This document shows, piece after piece, positions 1-7,965 of a stretch of 49,571 bases of DNA. Source of the DNA: Polyangia bacterium (GTDB lineage Bacteria > Myxococcota_A > Polyangia > Nannocystales > Nannocystaceae); assembly GCA_030430565.1 (NCBI GenBank), contig JAUIKS010000054.1, positions 1 through 49,571 of the forward strand, given 5' to 3'. Below the pieces are notes generated by a model. That model did no database searches and was not told the DNA's origin. It worked only from the letters and a program-made list of their open reading frames with translations. The position numbers and the translations under genes were made by a program. Each line of letters opens with the position of its first letter. The first letter of the stretch is position 1.

Positions 1-1
1 G

Positions 2-274
2 GGGGAGATCGCGGTGATGGGCGCTGACGGCGCGGTCAACATCATCTATCGACGCGCGTTGGCGGCGGCCGAGGAGCCGGCGCAGAAGCGCGCCGAGCTG
101 GTCGAGGAGTACCGCGACTTGTTCGCCAACCCCTACAAGGCCGCGGAGCTCGGCTTCATCGACCAGGTGATCCGGCCCGAGGAGACGCGGGTGCACATCG
201 TTCGCAGCTTCGCGCTTCTGAAGAACAAGCGAAGCGAGAACCCGCGCAAGAAACATGGCAACATGCCGCTGTGA
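2..274 (+). CDS. Acyl-CoA (acetyl/propionyl) carboxylase beta subunit, C-terminal fragment
   Basis: Partial gene: the open frame runs in from the left edge and only about 90 C-terminal residues are visible. The segment GEIAVMGADGAVNIIYRR followed by a charged helix, NPYKAAELGFIDQVI and a basic C-terminus is the usual end of the biotin-dependent carboxyltransferase beta chain (propionyl- or acetyl-CoA carboxylase), which moves CO2 from carboxybiotin to an acyl-CoA in the cytoplasm. The visible part belongs to the second crotonase-like half. Which acyl-CoA is used cannot be told from the fragment. The stop codon overlaps the start of the next gene (GTGA), so the two are probably translationally coupled. 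Confidence 0.9.
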   Translation, partial: GEIAVMGADGAVNIIYRRALAAAEEPAQKRAELVEEYRDLFANPYKAAELGFIDQVIRPEETRVHIVRSFALLKNKRSENPRKKHGNMPL

Positions 275-699
275 GCTGGTCTCGGTCTCGGCGGCGTGGG
301 GTCTTGGTCCTGTCCTGCGCGTCGCTGCTCGTCGGCGCGTGCGCGACGGCGACGCGAGACACCCGGGGGCTGCACTACGTCGACGAGACCCTGGTCTACA
401 GCCAGCCTGGTGATTACCGGGCCTACGACGCGTACATCCGCGCGCGCATGGTGATGGAGGGGGCGAACCCCGATCTCGAGCTGGCGCATCGCCTCGTGCT
501 CGAGGCGATCTACTACGAGCGCCGGGATCCGCATCTCTGGACCACGCGCGGCGAGATCGAGCTCAAGATGGGGAACCTCGAGCGCGCCAGGCGGTCGAGC
601 CGCGTCGCCCTTGATCTGCGGCCGGGCTACCCGCCGGCCCGCAGCCTGCTGACGCAGCTGGCGGCGGCGGAGTCCGCTCCCGGCACGGGCAGACCGTAG
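271..699 (+). CDS. Small TPR-like lipoprotein
   Basis: 142 residues starting at GTG inside the stop codon of the carboxylase gene. An Arg-rich n-region and hydrophobic stretch lead to the lipobox LVGAC, with the lipidated Cys at about residue 23, so an envelope lipoprotein is expected. The mature part is mostly helical; residues about 78-135 (ELAHRLVLEAIYYERRDPHLW, then ALDLRPGYPPARSLL) look like one to two tetratricopeptide units, including the characteristic DLRPGYPPA turn. No enzyme motif. A scaffold or assembly role is only inference. The 4-nt overlap ties its expression to the upstream carboxylase although a functional link is not obvious. Confidence 0.75.
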   Translation: MSWSRSRRRGVLVLSCASLLVGACATATRDTRGLHYVDETLVYSQPGDYRAYDAYIRARMVMEGANPDLELAHRLVLEAIYYERRDPHLWTTRGEIELKMGNLERARRSSRVALDLRPGYPPARSLLTQLAAAESAPGTGRP

Positions 700-752
700 C
701 GGTTAGGGGCTTGCATCCTCGCCGCGCCTTCGATACATAGGCTGCCCCTTAC

Positions 753-826
<74 letters not shown>

Positions 827-898
827 TCCCTCGGTCGCTCGAGGTCGTTTTACGGTTGTTTTACCGTCGTCGTCTCCAGGAGCGCGTAGCTTCGAGAC

Positions 899-1720
899 GT
901 GACGATCTCGAACATGACCGAAAAGACTAGTGGGCCTGGTCCCTTCCTCCGCGTCGCGCCGTGGCTGCTCGCGGGCGCAGGGCTGGCGCTCTCGCTGTTC
1001 TTGGGCGTCGGCGGGGGGCGCTCCCACTGCCAGCACAGCGTCGCGCCGAGTTACGCGTCGGCCGTCGGACAGCCGGGGCTCTCCGAGCGCCCGCGCGTGC
1101 TCGTCAACGGCATCGCCTCGATCGAGGTGATCCCGGATGTCGCCGACGTCACCGTGCGCCTCGGGGTCGAGCGGGCGTCGCCGCGTGACGCGGCCGTGGC
1201 GATCCGCGCCGAGCAGTCCGCGCTGGAGGCCGCGCTGAACGCCGACGGCATCGCGGGCGAGCGGCTCCGGATCAGCCACACAGGGGTCGCGCCGGTGTAC
1301 GAGACGATCGCCGGCGTCAGCCAGCTGCGAGGCTACTCCGCGACCGTCTCTTTGGTCGCGAGCGTCGACGACTTCTCGCGGCTCGGCGACGTGCTCGAGC
1401 GTGTCTCGGGCTTCCAGGTCCAGCACATCTCGACGCGCTTTCGCAGCACCGAGCTGCCGGCGAAGAAGCGGGCGCTGCGGACGAAGGCGCTGGAGGCCGC
1501 GCGCGCGAAGGCGGAGCAGAGCGCCGGCGTCATGGGCGTGCAGCTCGCGGAGGTGCTCTCGATCGAGGAGACGAGCCGCAACGATCGCCCGGGGTGGGGC
1601 GCGGTCGGCAACGTCATGGTCAACGAGTACGTCAACGCGGGGCCGGTCGAGGGCTCCTCGGTGCCGGGGGCCGTCACGCTCTCGCTCTCCGTCGAGGTCG
1701 GCTACGCGCTGCAGCCCTGA
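899..1720 (+). CDS. SIMPL-domain (DUF541) envelope protein
   Basis: 273 residues. An N-terminal hydrophobic segment (about residues 19-37) acts as signal or anchor. Residues from about 62 read RVLVNGIASIEVIPDVADVTV, the typical opening of the SIMPL/DUF541 domain (E. coli YggE family), and the C-terminal part (ALEAARAKAEQSAGVMGVQLAEVLSIEE) matches the family's helix and final strand. SIMPL proteins are periplasmic or membrane-anchored and their biochemical role is not settled; YggE is linked to oxidative stress. GTG at 899 is used here; ATG at 914 is an equally possible start. It lies alone downstream of the tRNA. Confidence 0.85.
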   Translation: MTISNMTEKTSGPGPFLRVAPWLLAGAGLALSLFLGVGGGRSHCQHSVAPSYASAVGQPGLSERPRVLVNGIASIEVIPDVADVTVRLGVERASPRDAAVAIRAEQSALEAALNADGIAGERLRISHTGVAPVYETIAGVSQLRGYSATVSLVASVDDFSRLGDVLERVSGFQVQHISTRFRSTELPAKKRALRTKALEAARAKAEQSAGVMGVQLAEVLSIEETSRNDRPGWGAVGNVMVNEYVNAGPVEGSSVPGAVTLSLSVEVGYALQP

Positions 1721-1836
1721 TGGATCGACGCCTGAACGTTGATATGTTTGATAAGCCAGGTCGCGGCCGCGCGGCCGGCTCATCTGCGCGCCGCGCTCGT
1801 CAGCTCGCGCGCCCGCGCGTGCTACGCTGGGCGGGT

Positions 1837-2211
1837 ATGCCAACGCGTGTAGTCGTCCTCGGGATCCTGAATATCGTCTTCGCGGCGCTCGGCCTGCTGC
1901 TGTGCGGCGCGATCCTGCTGACCAGCCTCGGCTTCGGCACGATCGTCGCGTTCTCGAGCATTAAGAACATCGGCGCCGGCTTTATGCTCGGCAGCCTGGG
2001 CGCCTTCGTCAGCCTCATCGGCGTGCTCCTCTGTATCGCGCAGGCCTACATCGGCGCCGCGATCATGCAGGGGCGCACGCTCGGCTTCCTCGGCGGGCTG
2101 GTGATCTCCGCGCTCTGCATCCTCAGCTTCGGCGGCGGCGACTGGCTGCACGCGGCCTTCGGCGTGTTCGGCCTGTGGGCGCTGCTCACGAGCCGCGAGA
2201 GCTTCCGCTAG
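1837..2211 (+). CDS. Small four-helix integral membrane protein, unknown function
   Basis: 124 residues starting at ATG 1837, the first start at which the translation becomes protein-like; upstream in-frame codons give Arg/Ala-rich non-coding-like sequence. Four hydrophobic segments are visible: about 4-30, 36-66 (two closely spaced, with IKNIGAGFMLGSLGAF), 68-75 and 84-118. A Gly-rich middle and short loops suggest a compact bundle in the inner membrane. No family is recognised. No clear Shine-Dalgarno precedes the start. The gene stands between the SIMPL gene and the GGDEF gene in the same direction. Confidence 0.65.
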   Translation: MPTRVVVLGILNIVFAALGLLLCGAILLTSLGFGTIVAFSSIKNIGAGFMLGSLGAFVSLIGVLLCIAQAYIGAAIMQGRTLGFLGGLVISALCILSFGGGDWLHAAFGVFGLWALLTSRESFR

Positions 2212-2277
2212 TCGAGGCGCGCAGATCTGCGTGGGCGCGAGCTCGCCCGCGCGGCGGCTTTCGCCCTGCCCGCCGCG

Positions 2278-3384
2278 ATGCAATCCTTCGCCGTGATGAC
2301 GCGCGGTGACGGCGGCGACGTGCCCTCCGGGGCGCCGGAGCTCGAGCGGCGAAGCGTCGAGGGCCCGCGAGCCCCGGACGCGTGGCTGCGCTTCAACATC
2401 ACCCAGACCAAGATCCTGCGCGACTGCGTCGCACGCTTCCGCACCACCTTCGGCGCCGAGGTCGTCGACATCGTGCGGGAGCACATGCGTGGCTTTGAGC
2501 CGCCGGAGGTGCGCGAGGTGATCGAGGAGCTCCAGGTGGTCTCGAGCCAGCTCGGTCGCGGCTCGAAGAAGTCGAGCGTGCACCCGATCCACGCGCGCCT
2601 GCTCAAGCGCCTGATCATCAACCAGCGCCGCGAGTTCGCGCGCGCGGCCGAGGGCCCGCGGCACATGACGGCGCACCGCGGCGCGATCCGCTTCCTCGAG
2701 CGCGAGACCGCGGTCCTCGAGACCATGATGGCGTCGCCCTGGTTCCTCGAGGTCACGCCGGCCAAGGTCCCCCATCTCACGGACTTCATGTCGATCCGCT
2801 ACGCCGAGGAGGCGCTCGGCGGCACCCTCGAGCTGGCCGCGCGCGAGTACGACGAGAAGTTTCACATCCTCGAGGCGCCGACGCTGCTGCTCCCAGATCT
2901 GGCGTACTACCGAGCCCGCTGCGCGCTGCGGAGCTGCGGCGTCGCGGTCGCCTACGTCGATGTCGACGACTTCAAGTCCTACAACACGCGCTACAGCGAG
3001 ACGCGGGTCGACCGCGACCTGCTGCCCACGCTGATGGAGGCGATCGAGGCCCAGGTGTTCGCCCACGGCCACGCCTACCGCTTCGGCGGCGACGAGTACG
3101 CGATGCTGCTCCCCAACATCGAGCGCGCGGCCGCGATCCGCTTCCTGCAGGAGCTGCAGGCGCGCCTCGCCGCGACCGAGTACGTCGGGATCGAGGCCCC
3201 GCCGACCGTGTCGATCGGGCTGTGCCACGTGCCGGTCGACTGCCCGTTGACCGACGCCGAGGTCATCGAGCGCGCGAACCTGGCGGAGCGCTTCGCCAAG
3301 GGTCAGCGCAAGGGCTCGATCGCGGCGTACCGCACCGAGCTCTACCGCGAGCAGGATCTCGAGCTCTGCAGCGCGCCCGCCTGA
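2278..3384 (+). CDS. GGDEF-family protein (GGDEY variant), probable diguanylate cyclase or degenerate relative
   Basis: 368 residues. The first about 200 are helical and unrecognised. The C-terminal domain shows the GGDEF fold order: YVDVDDFKSYN (first metal Asp, about 227-237), YRFGGDEYAMLLPN with the signature at 270-274, and TVSIGL before the final helix. Canonical enzymes make c-di-GMP from two GTP. Here the signature Phe is Tyr and the inhibitory RxxD motif normally five residues upstream is absent, so if active it would lack I-site feedback. The usual ND guanine-contact pair is replaced by the YN region. No membrane segment and no known sensory domain were seen. Activity is not certain. 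Confidence 0.8.
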   Translation: MQSFAVMTRGDGGDVPSGAPELERRSVEGPRAPDAWLRFNITQTKILRDCVARFRTTFGAEVVDIVREHMRGFEPPEVREVIEELQVVSSQLGRGSKKSSVHPIHARLLKRLIINQRREFARAAEGPRHMTAHRGAIRFLERETAVLETMMASPWFLEVTPAKVPHLTDFMSIRYAEEALGGTLELAAREYDEKFHILEAPTLLLPDLAYYRARCALRSCGVAVAYVDVDDFKSYNTRYSETRVDRDLLPTLMEAIEAQVFAHGHAYRFGGDEYAMLLPNIERAAAIRFLQELQARLAATEYVGIEAPPTVSIGLCHVPVDCPLTDAEVIERANLAERFAKGQRKGSIAAYRTELYREQDLELCSAPA

Positions 3385-3391
3385 TCGGTCG

Positions 3392-4543
3392 TCAGGGCTG
3401 CGGCACCAGCTTCACCCAGATCACGCTGTCGCTTTGGTTCTCCATCGTGCTGTCGAGCACGACATCGACATCGCCGCCGAGCTGCTTGGTCCCCCAGATG
3501 TCCGTCGTGTAGTTCTTGTCGTCGCGCTGATTGATCCGCTTACCCTCGCCGTCGACCACGAACAGCGCTCCCTCCGGGTTGCGGTTCTCGGTGTGGCGTG
3601 AGCGGAGCTGGATCTCGTAGTTGGCCGCGGGCAGCCCCGCGAACGCGAAGGTCGCCGTGCCGGTGCGTGAGCCGTCGGGCGCGAACAGGCCCTCGCAGTC
3701 GGAGTCGATGTGCTCGTCGCCGTAGGCCGTGAACGCGTAGTCGTCGCAGCGGAGCACCCAGTTGTGGCGCTTGGTGTAGGTCGCGTCCTGGTACCAGACG
3801 GTGCGCTCGATCGGCGCCGGCGGCGGCGGCTCGGGGCACTCCGTCACGAGCGCGGCGACCTCGAGCACCACGTTGCCGATGAAGTAGTAGCTCCCCGATC
3901 CCAGCGTGCCGGCCCCGAACTCGATCGTGTTGCTGCCCTCGACCGTCGCGCCGGTGACGTCGACCGCGCCGGTCCCGTCTTGGTTGTCCCAGCTCGCGTC
4001 GGCCGGGAGATCGTAGGCGCCGCTCCCGTTCACCCAGATCACGCCCTCCTCGCCCGGGTGGTCGGCGTCGTGACTGTCGAAGCGGAGCGTCGCGCTCTCG
4101 ATCACCTCGGGCGGGGGGAGGCCCTGGACGGTGAACACCAGCTTCTGCGGGGAGCCGAGCGGGACATCGAGCTCCTTTAATCCCGATCCGAAGGAGTCTG
4201 ACTGAAAGCCGCAGTCCTGGAGCGAGGGATCGGGATCGACCGTCGCGTCGCCGCTCGAGCTGGAGGTCGAGCTGGAGGTCGAGCTGGAGGTCGTCGCCGA
4301 CGGCCCGCTGCTCGTGCCGTCGCCCGCATCGCCCGTCGTCGCGGTCGTCGACTCATCGCCGGTCGAGGAGCTGTCGCCGCTCGCGGCGATGCTCCCCTCG
4401 CCGCCCGTGATAGCGAGACCCCCAGAGTCTGTATCTCGGTTCATGTCGTCGCCGCACCCGGCCTGCGTCACGAACAGGGCCGCCGCGAGCGTGAGCGTGC
4501 GCGCGGCGAGCGTGGGACGAGTTGAGCTTGCTTGTCGTGGCAT
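3392..4543 (-). CDS. Lipoprotein with Ser/Thr-rich linker and carbohydrate-binding-like C-terminus
   Basis: 383 residues. A basic n-region and a hydrophobic run end in the lipobox VTQAGC (Cys30). Residues about 35-105 are a Ser/Thr/Gly/Asp-rich linker including STSSSTSSS, encoded by a 12-bp tandem repeat (4257-4292). Residues about 108-240 look like a beta-sandwich (VIWVNGSG, SYYFIGNVVLEV). The last about 140 residues start at IERTVWYQDAT and, with YEIQLRSRHTENRN and a run of Asp/Trp/beta segments, resemble the golvesin C-terminal / CBD-like jelly roll; that assignment is by pattern only. Probable outer-membrane or surface lipoprotein that binds glycans or matrix. Convergent with the GGDEF gene (8-bp gap). 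Confidence 0.75.
   Translation of the reverse strand: MPRQASSTRPTLAARTLTLAAALFVTQAGCGDDMNRDTDSGGLAITGGEGSIAASGDSSSTGDESTTATTGDAGDGTSSGPSATTSSSTSSSTSSSSGDATVDPDPSLQDCGFQSDSFGSGLKELDVPLGSPQKLVFTVQGLPPPEVIESATLRFDSHDADHPGEEGVIWVNGSGAYDLPADASWDNQDGTGAVDVTGATVEGSNTIEFGAGTLGSGSYYFIGNVVLEVAALVTECPEPPPPAPIERTVWYQDATYTKRHNWVLRCDDYAFTAYGDEHIDSDCEGLFAPDGSRTGTATFAFAGLPAANYEIQLRSRHTENRNPEGALFVVDGEGKRINQRDDKNYTTDIWGTKQLGGDVDVVLDSTMENQSDSVIWVKLVPQP
4257..4292. repeat. 12-bp tandem repeat, three copies
   Basis: GAGCTGGAGGTC occurs three times in a row and codes for the Ser/Thr linker of the lipoprotein on the minus strand. The unit is a multiple of three, so copy-number change would alter linker length without a frameshift. 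Confidence 0.9.
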
Positions 4544-4664
4544 GATCCGTGCCGTCCTCGGGCCATCCGTGGCGCCAATGCCCCACTATATCGGACGCCC
4601 GGGTGTTCGCGCTCGGTCGTCCGGTCCGCCGCGCGGGCGTCTCCAGGGCGCGCCGCCCGGCTCC

Positions 4665-4676
4665 GTGTAGCTACAC
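4665..4676. promoter_or_regulatory. Perfect 12-bp palindrome upstream of recA
   Basis: GTGTAGCTACAC is a perfect dyad 59 bp upstream of the recA start and 16 bp upstream of a second dyad. Its position suits an operator or promoter-proximal site. The binding protein is unknown. Confidence 0.5.
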
Positions 4677-4691
4677 ACAACTCGCTGAGAT

Positions 4692-4708
4692 CACACGAAC
4701 TTCGTGTG
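4692..4708. promoter_or_regulatory. Perfect 8-bp inverted repeat upstream of recA (candidate SOS operator)
   Basis: CACACGAA-C-TTCGTGTG is a perfect inverted repeat with a 1-nt spacer, ending 27 bp before the recA ATG. This is where a LexA operator normally lies. It does not equal the classic E. coli box (CTGTN8ACAG) nor exactly the Gram-positive CGAACN4GTTCG box, although it contains the CGAAC core. LexA targets vary among deltaproteobacterial lineages, so assignment to LexA is inference. Confidence 0.55.
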
Positions 4709-4734
4709 GCACACGAGGCGCAATAGGGGAGGGC

Positions 4735-5790
4735 ATGGCAAGCAAGAACTCTTCCACGGCGCCCGGCAAGCCGGCCGTGAACAAAGTGATTCATCAGGCG
4801 ATCGAGACCATCGTGAAGCGCTTCGGCAAGGGCGCGATCATGGCGCTCGGCGGAGACCCAGGCGATCGTCCGAGCTACGAGACCATCCATACCGGCTCGC
4901 TCAACCTCGATCGAGCGCTCGGCATCGGGGGGCTCCCGCGCGGGCGTATCGTCGAGATCTACGGCCCCGAGGCGTCTGGCAAGACGACGCTCACGCTGCA
5001 CGCGATCGCCGAGGCGCAGCGCGCCGGTCTCGTGTGCGCGTTCATCGACGCTGAGCACGCGCTCGACGTCAAGTACGCCGGCAGCATCGGCGTCGAGCTA
5101 GAGGACCTCCTGATCGCGCAGCCCGACTGCGGGGAGCAGGCCCTCGAGATCGTCGACACGCTCGCGCGGACCGGCGGGGTCGGGCTCATCGTCATCGATT
5201 CGGTCGCGGCGCTCATCCCCCGCGCCGAGCTCGAGGGAGACATCGGCGATCAACATCTCGGGCTGCAGGCGCGTCTCATGAGCCAGGCGATGCGCAAGAT
5301 CTCCGGGATCGCCATGAAGAGCGGGACCACGATCCTCTTCATCAACCAGCTGCGCCACAAGATCGGCGTGACCTTCGGCTCACCCGAGACCACGACGGGA
5401 GGGAACGCGCTCAAGTACTTCGCCAGTGTTCGCCTCGACATCCGCCGGATCGCCACCGTCAAGTCCGGGGATGAAGCGGTCGGCAATCGCGCGCGTGTTC
5501 GCGTGGTCAAGAACAAGTGCGCGCCGCCCTTCGCCGAGGCCTACTTCGAGATCGCCTTTGGCCGCGGGATCGATCGAGAGGCCGAGCTGCTCGACTGGGC
5601 CCTCGAGAACGGCGGCGCGCGCAAGGCTGGGAGCTGGTTCTCCATCGGCGACACGCGGATCGGGCAGGGGCGGGCCACCGCGCTGGCGTGGTTGCGGGAG
5701 CACACAGATGTCCGCGACGCCCTGCTCGCGCGCGCGTTGGGCAAACCCGAACCCGGCACGGAGCGCGCACCGGCCAAGAAGGCCGCCTAG
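4735..5790 (+). CDS. recA: RecA recombinase
   Basis: 351 residues, normal length. ATG 4735 follows the strong Shine-Dalgarno AGGGGAGGG; upstream in-frame sequence is not RecA-like. Family landmarks: KRFGKGAIMALG near the N-terminus, Walker A GPEASGKTT (77-85; most RecAs have GPESSGKTT), Walker B VGLIVIDSVAALIP, loop L1/MAW region GDQHLGLQARLMSQAMRK, loop L2 INQLRHKIGVTFGSPETTTGG, and ASVRLDIRR. RecA forms filaments on single-stranded DNA for strand exchange and stimulates LexA self-cleavage. The C-terminus is basic/Ala-rich (APAKKAA) rather than acidic as in E. coli. Myxobacteria such as M. xanthus carry two recA genes; whether a second exists here cannot be seen. Two palindromes precede it. 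Confidence 0.98.
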   Translation: MASKNSSTAPGKPAVNKVIHQAIETIVKRFGKGAIMALGGDPGDRPSYETIHTGSLNLDRALGIGGLPRGRIVEIYGPEASGKTTLTLHAIAEAQRAGLVCAFIDAEHALDVKYAGSIGVELEDLLIAQPDCGEQALEIVDTLARTGGVGLIVIDSVAALIPRAELEGDIGDQHLGLQARLMSQAMRKISGIAMKSGTTILFINQLRHKIGVTFGSPETTTGGNALKYFASVRLDIRRIATVKSGDEAVGNRARVRVVKNKCAPPFAEAYFEIAFGRGIDREAELLDWALENGGARKAGSWFSIGDTRIGQGRATALAWLREHTDVRDALLARALGKPEPGTERAPAKKAA

Positions 5791-5908
5791 AAGACAGATG
5801 CGTGTAGATTTCGCGTGTTCACGCGGATCCCGCGTTGCTGGCCGTACTTCACGTTCCGGCGACGAACGGCACGCGGTGATGCATGACGAGCTCGCAGACG
5901 ACGAACAA

Positions 5909-5939
5909 CGCGGCCACGGTGACGAACACCGTGGCCGCG
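5909..5939. terminator. Strong 13-bp hairpin between convergent recA and FG-GAP genes
   Basis: CGCGGCCACGGTG pairs perfectly with CACCGTGGCCGCG around the loop ACGAA. It sits 119 bp after recA and 23 bp after (on the other strand) the end of the FG-GAP gene, so it could stop transcription from both sides. There is no U tract, so it may be a pause/RNA-stabilising hairpin instead. Confidence 0.5.
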
Positions 5940-5961
5940 GATCCGAAGAAGGGGGCTAGGA

Positions 5962-7965
5962 CTAGGCCGAGCGGCGACGTCGAAGGCCGAGCAGCGCGAG
6001 GAGAGCCAGCGCGCTCCACGCTCCGTCGGGACCACGGTTCGCCGAGCAATCACAGCCGTCGTCGTCGAGACCGCCGCCTCCGTCCGTATCGGTCGAAGAG
6101 TCTGTGTTCGAGTCAGACGCCGAAGCCGAGGCCGAGGCCGAGGCCGAGGCTGAAGCCGAGGCTGACTCTGACATGGACGAGTCGGAGTTTGAATCCGAGT
6201 CCGTGTTCGCCGAGTCAGAGTTCGAATCGGTCGCCATGGAGTCGGTGCCCTGGGAGTCGGTGCCCTGGGAGTCGGTGCCCTGGGAGTCGGTGCCCTGGGA
6301 GTCGGTGTCCGTGTCGGTGTCCGTGTCGCTCTCGGTCCCGCCCGGGTGCATGGTCACGTTCACGTCGGAGCAGGCGATGTTGCCCGCGATGTCGATGGCG
6401 CAGACCCGGTAGGTCGTCTCGGCCACGTTCGGGATGTCGTAACCGCCGATGAACATGTTCTCGCCGTACCAGAACATGTCGACCTGGATGCCGTTCATCT
6501 CGAGCTCCTCAGCCGAGACGGAGCCCTCGGCCCACTCGAGGAAGACCTTCTCCCAGTCGTGGGGCTTGTTCGGGGTCTTGTAGTCGTGAATCCGGGCGTG
6601 CACGATCACTTCGCCGGGGTACTCGACCTCGTCGACCATCTCGACATGGACCAGATCTGGGGGGGTCGTGTCCGGGGCGGTGTCGGCCGCGTCGCCCATC
6701 CAGACCGTGTTCTCGAACGCGTTCTCGCCGGCGGCGAGCACGATGTCGGGGTGATCGTCGCCGTTGAGGTCCACCGTCTCGATCGACTGCGTGCCCTCGG
6801 TCCCCGGCTGGCCGCCGAAGGGGGATGAGTTCTGCCCGTAGAGCCCTCCGTCGTTGACCATCAGTCGGTCGGGCCACTGAAGGCTCGCGTTGGTGCCGAG
6901 CGCGATATCGACATCGGCGTCGGAGTCGTGGTCGAGGAACACCGCGGCTCGGTCACCGCTGCCGGGGTTCTCGATCAGCGGCCAGTACGTGACGGTCTCG
7001 TCGGTGAAGTCCCCGAGACCATCATTAATGAGGATCCGGTTCCGCACACCCTCCATGCCGCCGGAGCCGTCACCCAGCGTCAGGAGGTCCATGAAGCCGT
7101 CGACGTTGACGTCCATCGGCTCAAATTCGAAGTTGCCGACCTCGCCGAAGATCGCGGGCGTCTGGGGGGTGAAAACGCCCGAGCCGTCGTTGACGAACAG
7201 CAAGCTGCCGGTGATGCAGGCGCGACACGCGACGACGAGGTCGAGGTCGTAGTCGTTGTCCGTGTCGACAAAGTCGGCGTCCAGCGAGTAATTGACCGCG
7301 ACGTCGGGCATCTGCGTGTTCGTCACGTCCTCGAACACCGCGTTCCCGTCGTTGAGCCAGAGCATCGTCTTGGCGCCGAGCGAGTTGACCTGGCCCACGG
7401 GGACCGGGCCCCAGTCGGTCAACACGAGGTCGAGGTCGCCGTCGCCGTCGACATCACCGCACTCGATGTCGCCCACGCTGGCGGACTGCCCGTCCGGGAA
7501 GTTCCCGTCGGTCACGTTGGTGAAAACGCCCAAGCCGTCGTTGAGCAGCAGCTGGCTCGGGTTGTCCCAGGTCGCGCCGAGCACGAGATCTTGATCGCCA
7601 TCGTTGTCGAGATCACACGACTTGATCACGTGCGCGGTATCTTTGATCGTCGCGTCCGGCTCTGGGACGTCCGGGTCCGCGCCGAAGATCTCAACGCTGA
7701 TGTCAGTCCAGCCCGCGCCGCCGTCGTTCTGGAACGCCTGGTTGGGCAAAAACGAATCGTCTGTACCCTCAAAGACTCCGCCGACGTTGGCGAACAGGAT
7801 GTCGACCCAGCCGTCGCCGTTGAGATCTACAAGCTCGACATCACGCGACCAGTTCTGGTCATCGTCGAAGAAGTTGTTGTCCGGGGTCCACGGGGCTGCG
7901 CTCGCGGCCATGGGGGCGAGCGCGAGCAACAACGCGGGTAGAAGAAGGGATTTCAGACGACGCAT
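5962..7965 (-). CDS. Secreted FG-GAP/VCBS-repeat protein with MYXO-CTERM-like tail
   Basis: 667 residues. Signal peptide about 1-23 (KSLLLPALLLALAPMAASA). Residues about 40-420 hold repeated FG-GAP/VCBS units with Ca-binding DxDxDGxxD loops (LVDLNGDGWVDILFANVGG, CDLDNDGDQDLVLG, DVDGDGDLDLVLTD, DLNGDDHPDIVLAAG), the pattern of a seven-bladed integrin-alpha-like propeller. A small Ig/CBM-like domain follows (about 435-540), then a GTDSQ/Ser-Asp/Ser-Ala low-complexity stretch encoded by tandem repeats, and a tail with GCDC, a hydrophobic helix (WSALALLALLGL) and RRRR. That tail fits the MYXO-CTERM sorting signal, known to lead to surface retention or release in myxobacteria. Likely a surface adhesin or matrix protein; ligand unknown. 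Confidence 0.85.
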   Translation of the reverse strand: MRRLKSLLLPALLLALAPMAASAAPWTPDNNFFDDDQNWSRDVELVDLNGDGWVDILFANVGGVFEGTDDSFLPNQAFQNDGGAGWTDISVEIFGADPDVPEPDATIKDTAHVIKSCDLDNDGDQDLVLGATWDNPSQLLLNDGLGVFTNVTDGNFPDGQSASVGDIECGDVDGDGDLDLVLTDWGPVPVGQVNSLGAKTMLWLNDGNAVFEDVTNTQMPDVAVNYSLDADFVDTDNDYDLDLVVACRACITGSLLFVNDGSGVFTPQTPAIFGEVGNFEFEPMDVNVDGFMDLLTLGDGSGGMEGVRNRILINDGLGDFTDETVTYWPLIENPGSGDRAAVFLDHDSDADVDIALGTNASLQWPDRLMVNDGGLYGQNSSPFGGQPGTEGTQSIETVDLNGDDHPDIVLAAGENAFENTVWMGDAADTAPDTTPPDLVHVEMVDEVEYPGEVIVHARIHDYKTPNKPHDWEKVFLEWAEGSVSAEELEMNGIQVDMFWYGENMFIGGYDIPNVAETTYRVCAIDIAGNIACSDVNVTMHPGGTESDTDTDTDTDSQGTDSQGTDSQGTDSQGTDSMATDSNSDSANTDSDSNSDSSMSESASASASASASASASASDSNTDSSTDTDGGGGLDDDGCDCSANRGPDGAWSALALLALLGLRRRRSA
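6118..6165. repeat. 6-bp repeat coding for Ser-Ala run
   Basis: Degenerate copies of GAGGCC/GAAGCC coding for alternating Ser-Ala in the linker of the FG-GAP protein (minus strand). Confidence 0.8.
6239..6307. repeat. 15-bp tandem repeat, four full copies plus a partial
   Basis: GAGTCGGTGCCCTGG repeats exactly four times (6239-6298), then a 9-bp partial copy. It codes for GTDSQ units on the minus strand. Identical copies point to recent expansion; unit length keeps frame. Confidence 0.95.

Noticed and set aside
5849..5960. Short minus-strand frame with a hydrophobic stretch (VFVTVAALFVVCELV) over the hairpin after recA
   Set aside because: No usable start or ribosome site outside the neighbouring gene, and the sequence is explained by the perfect hairpin.
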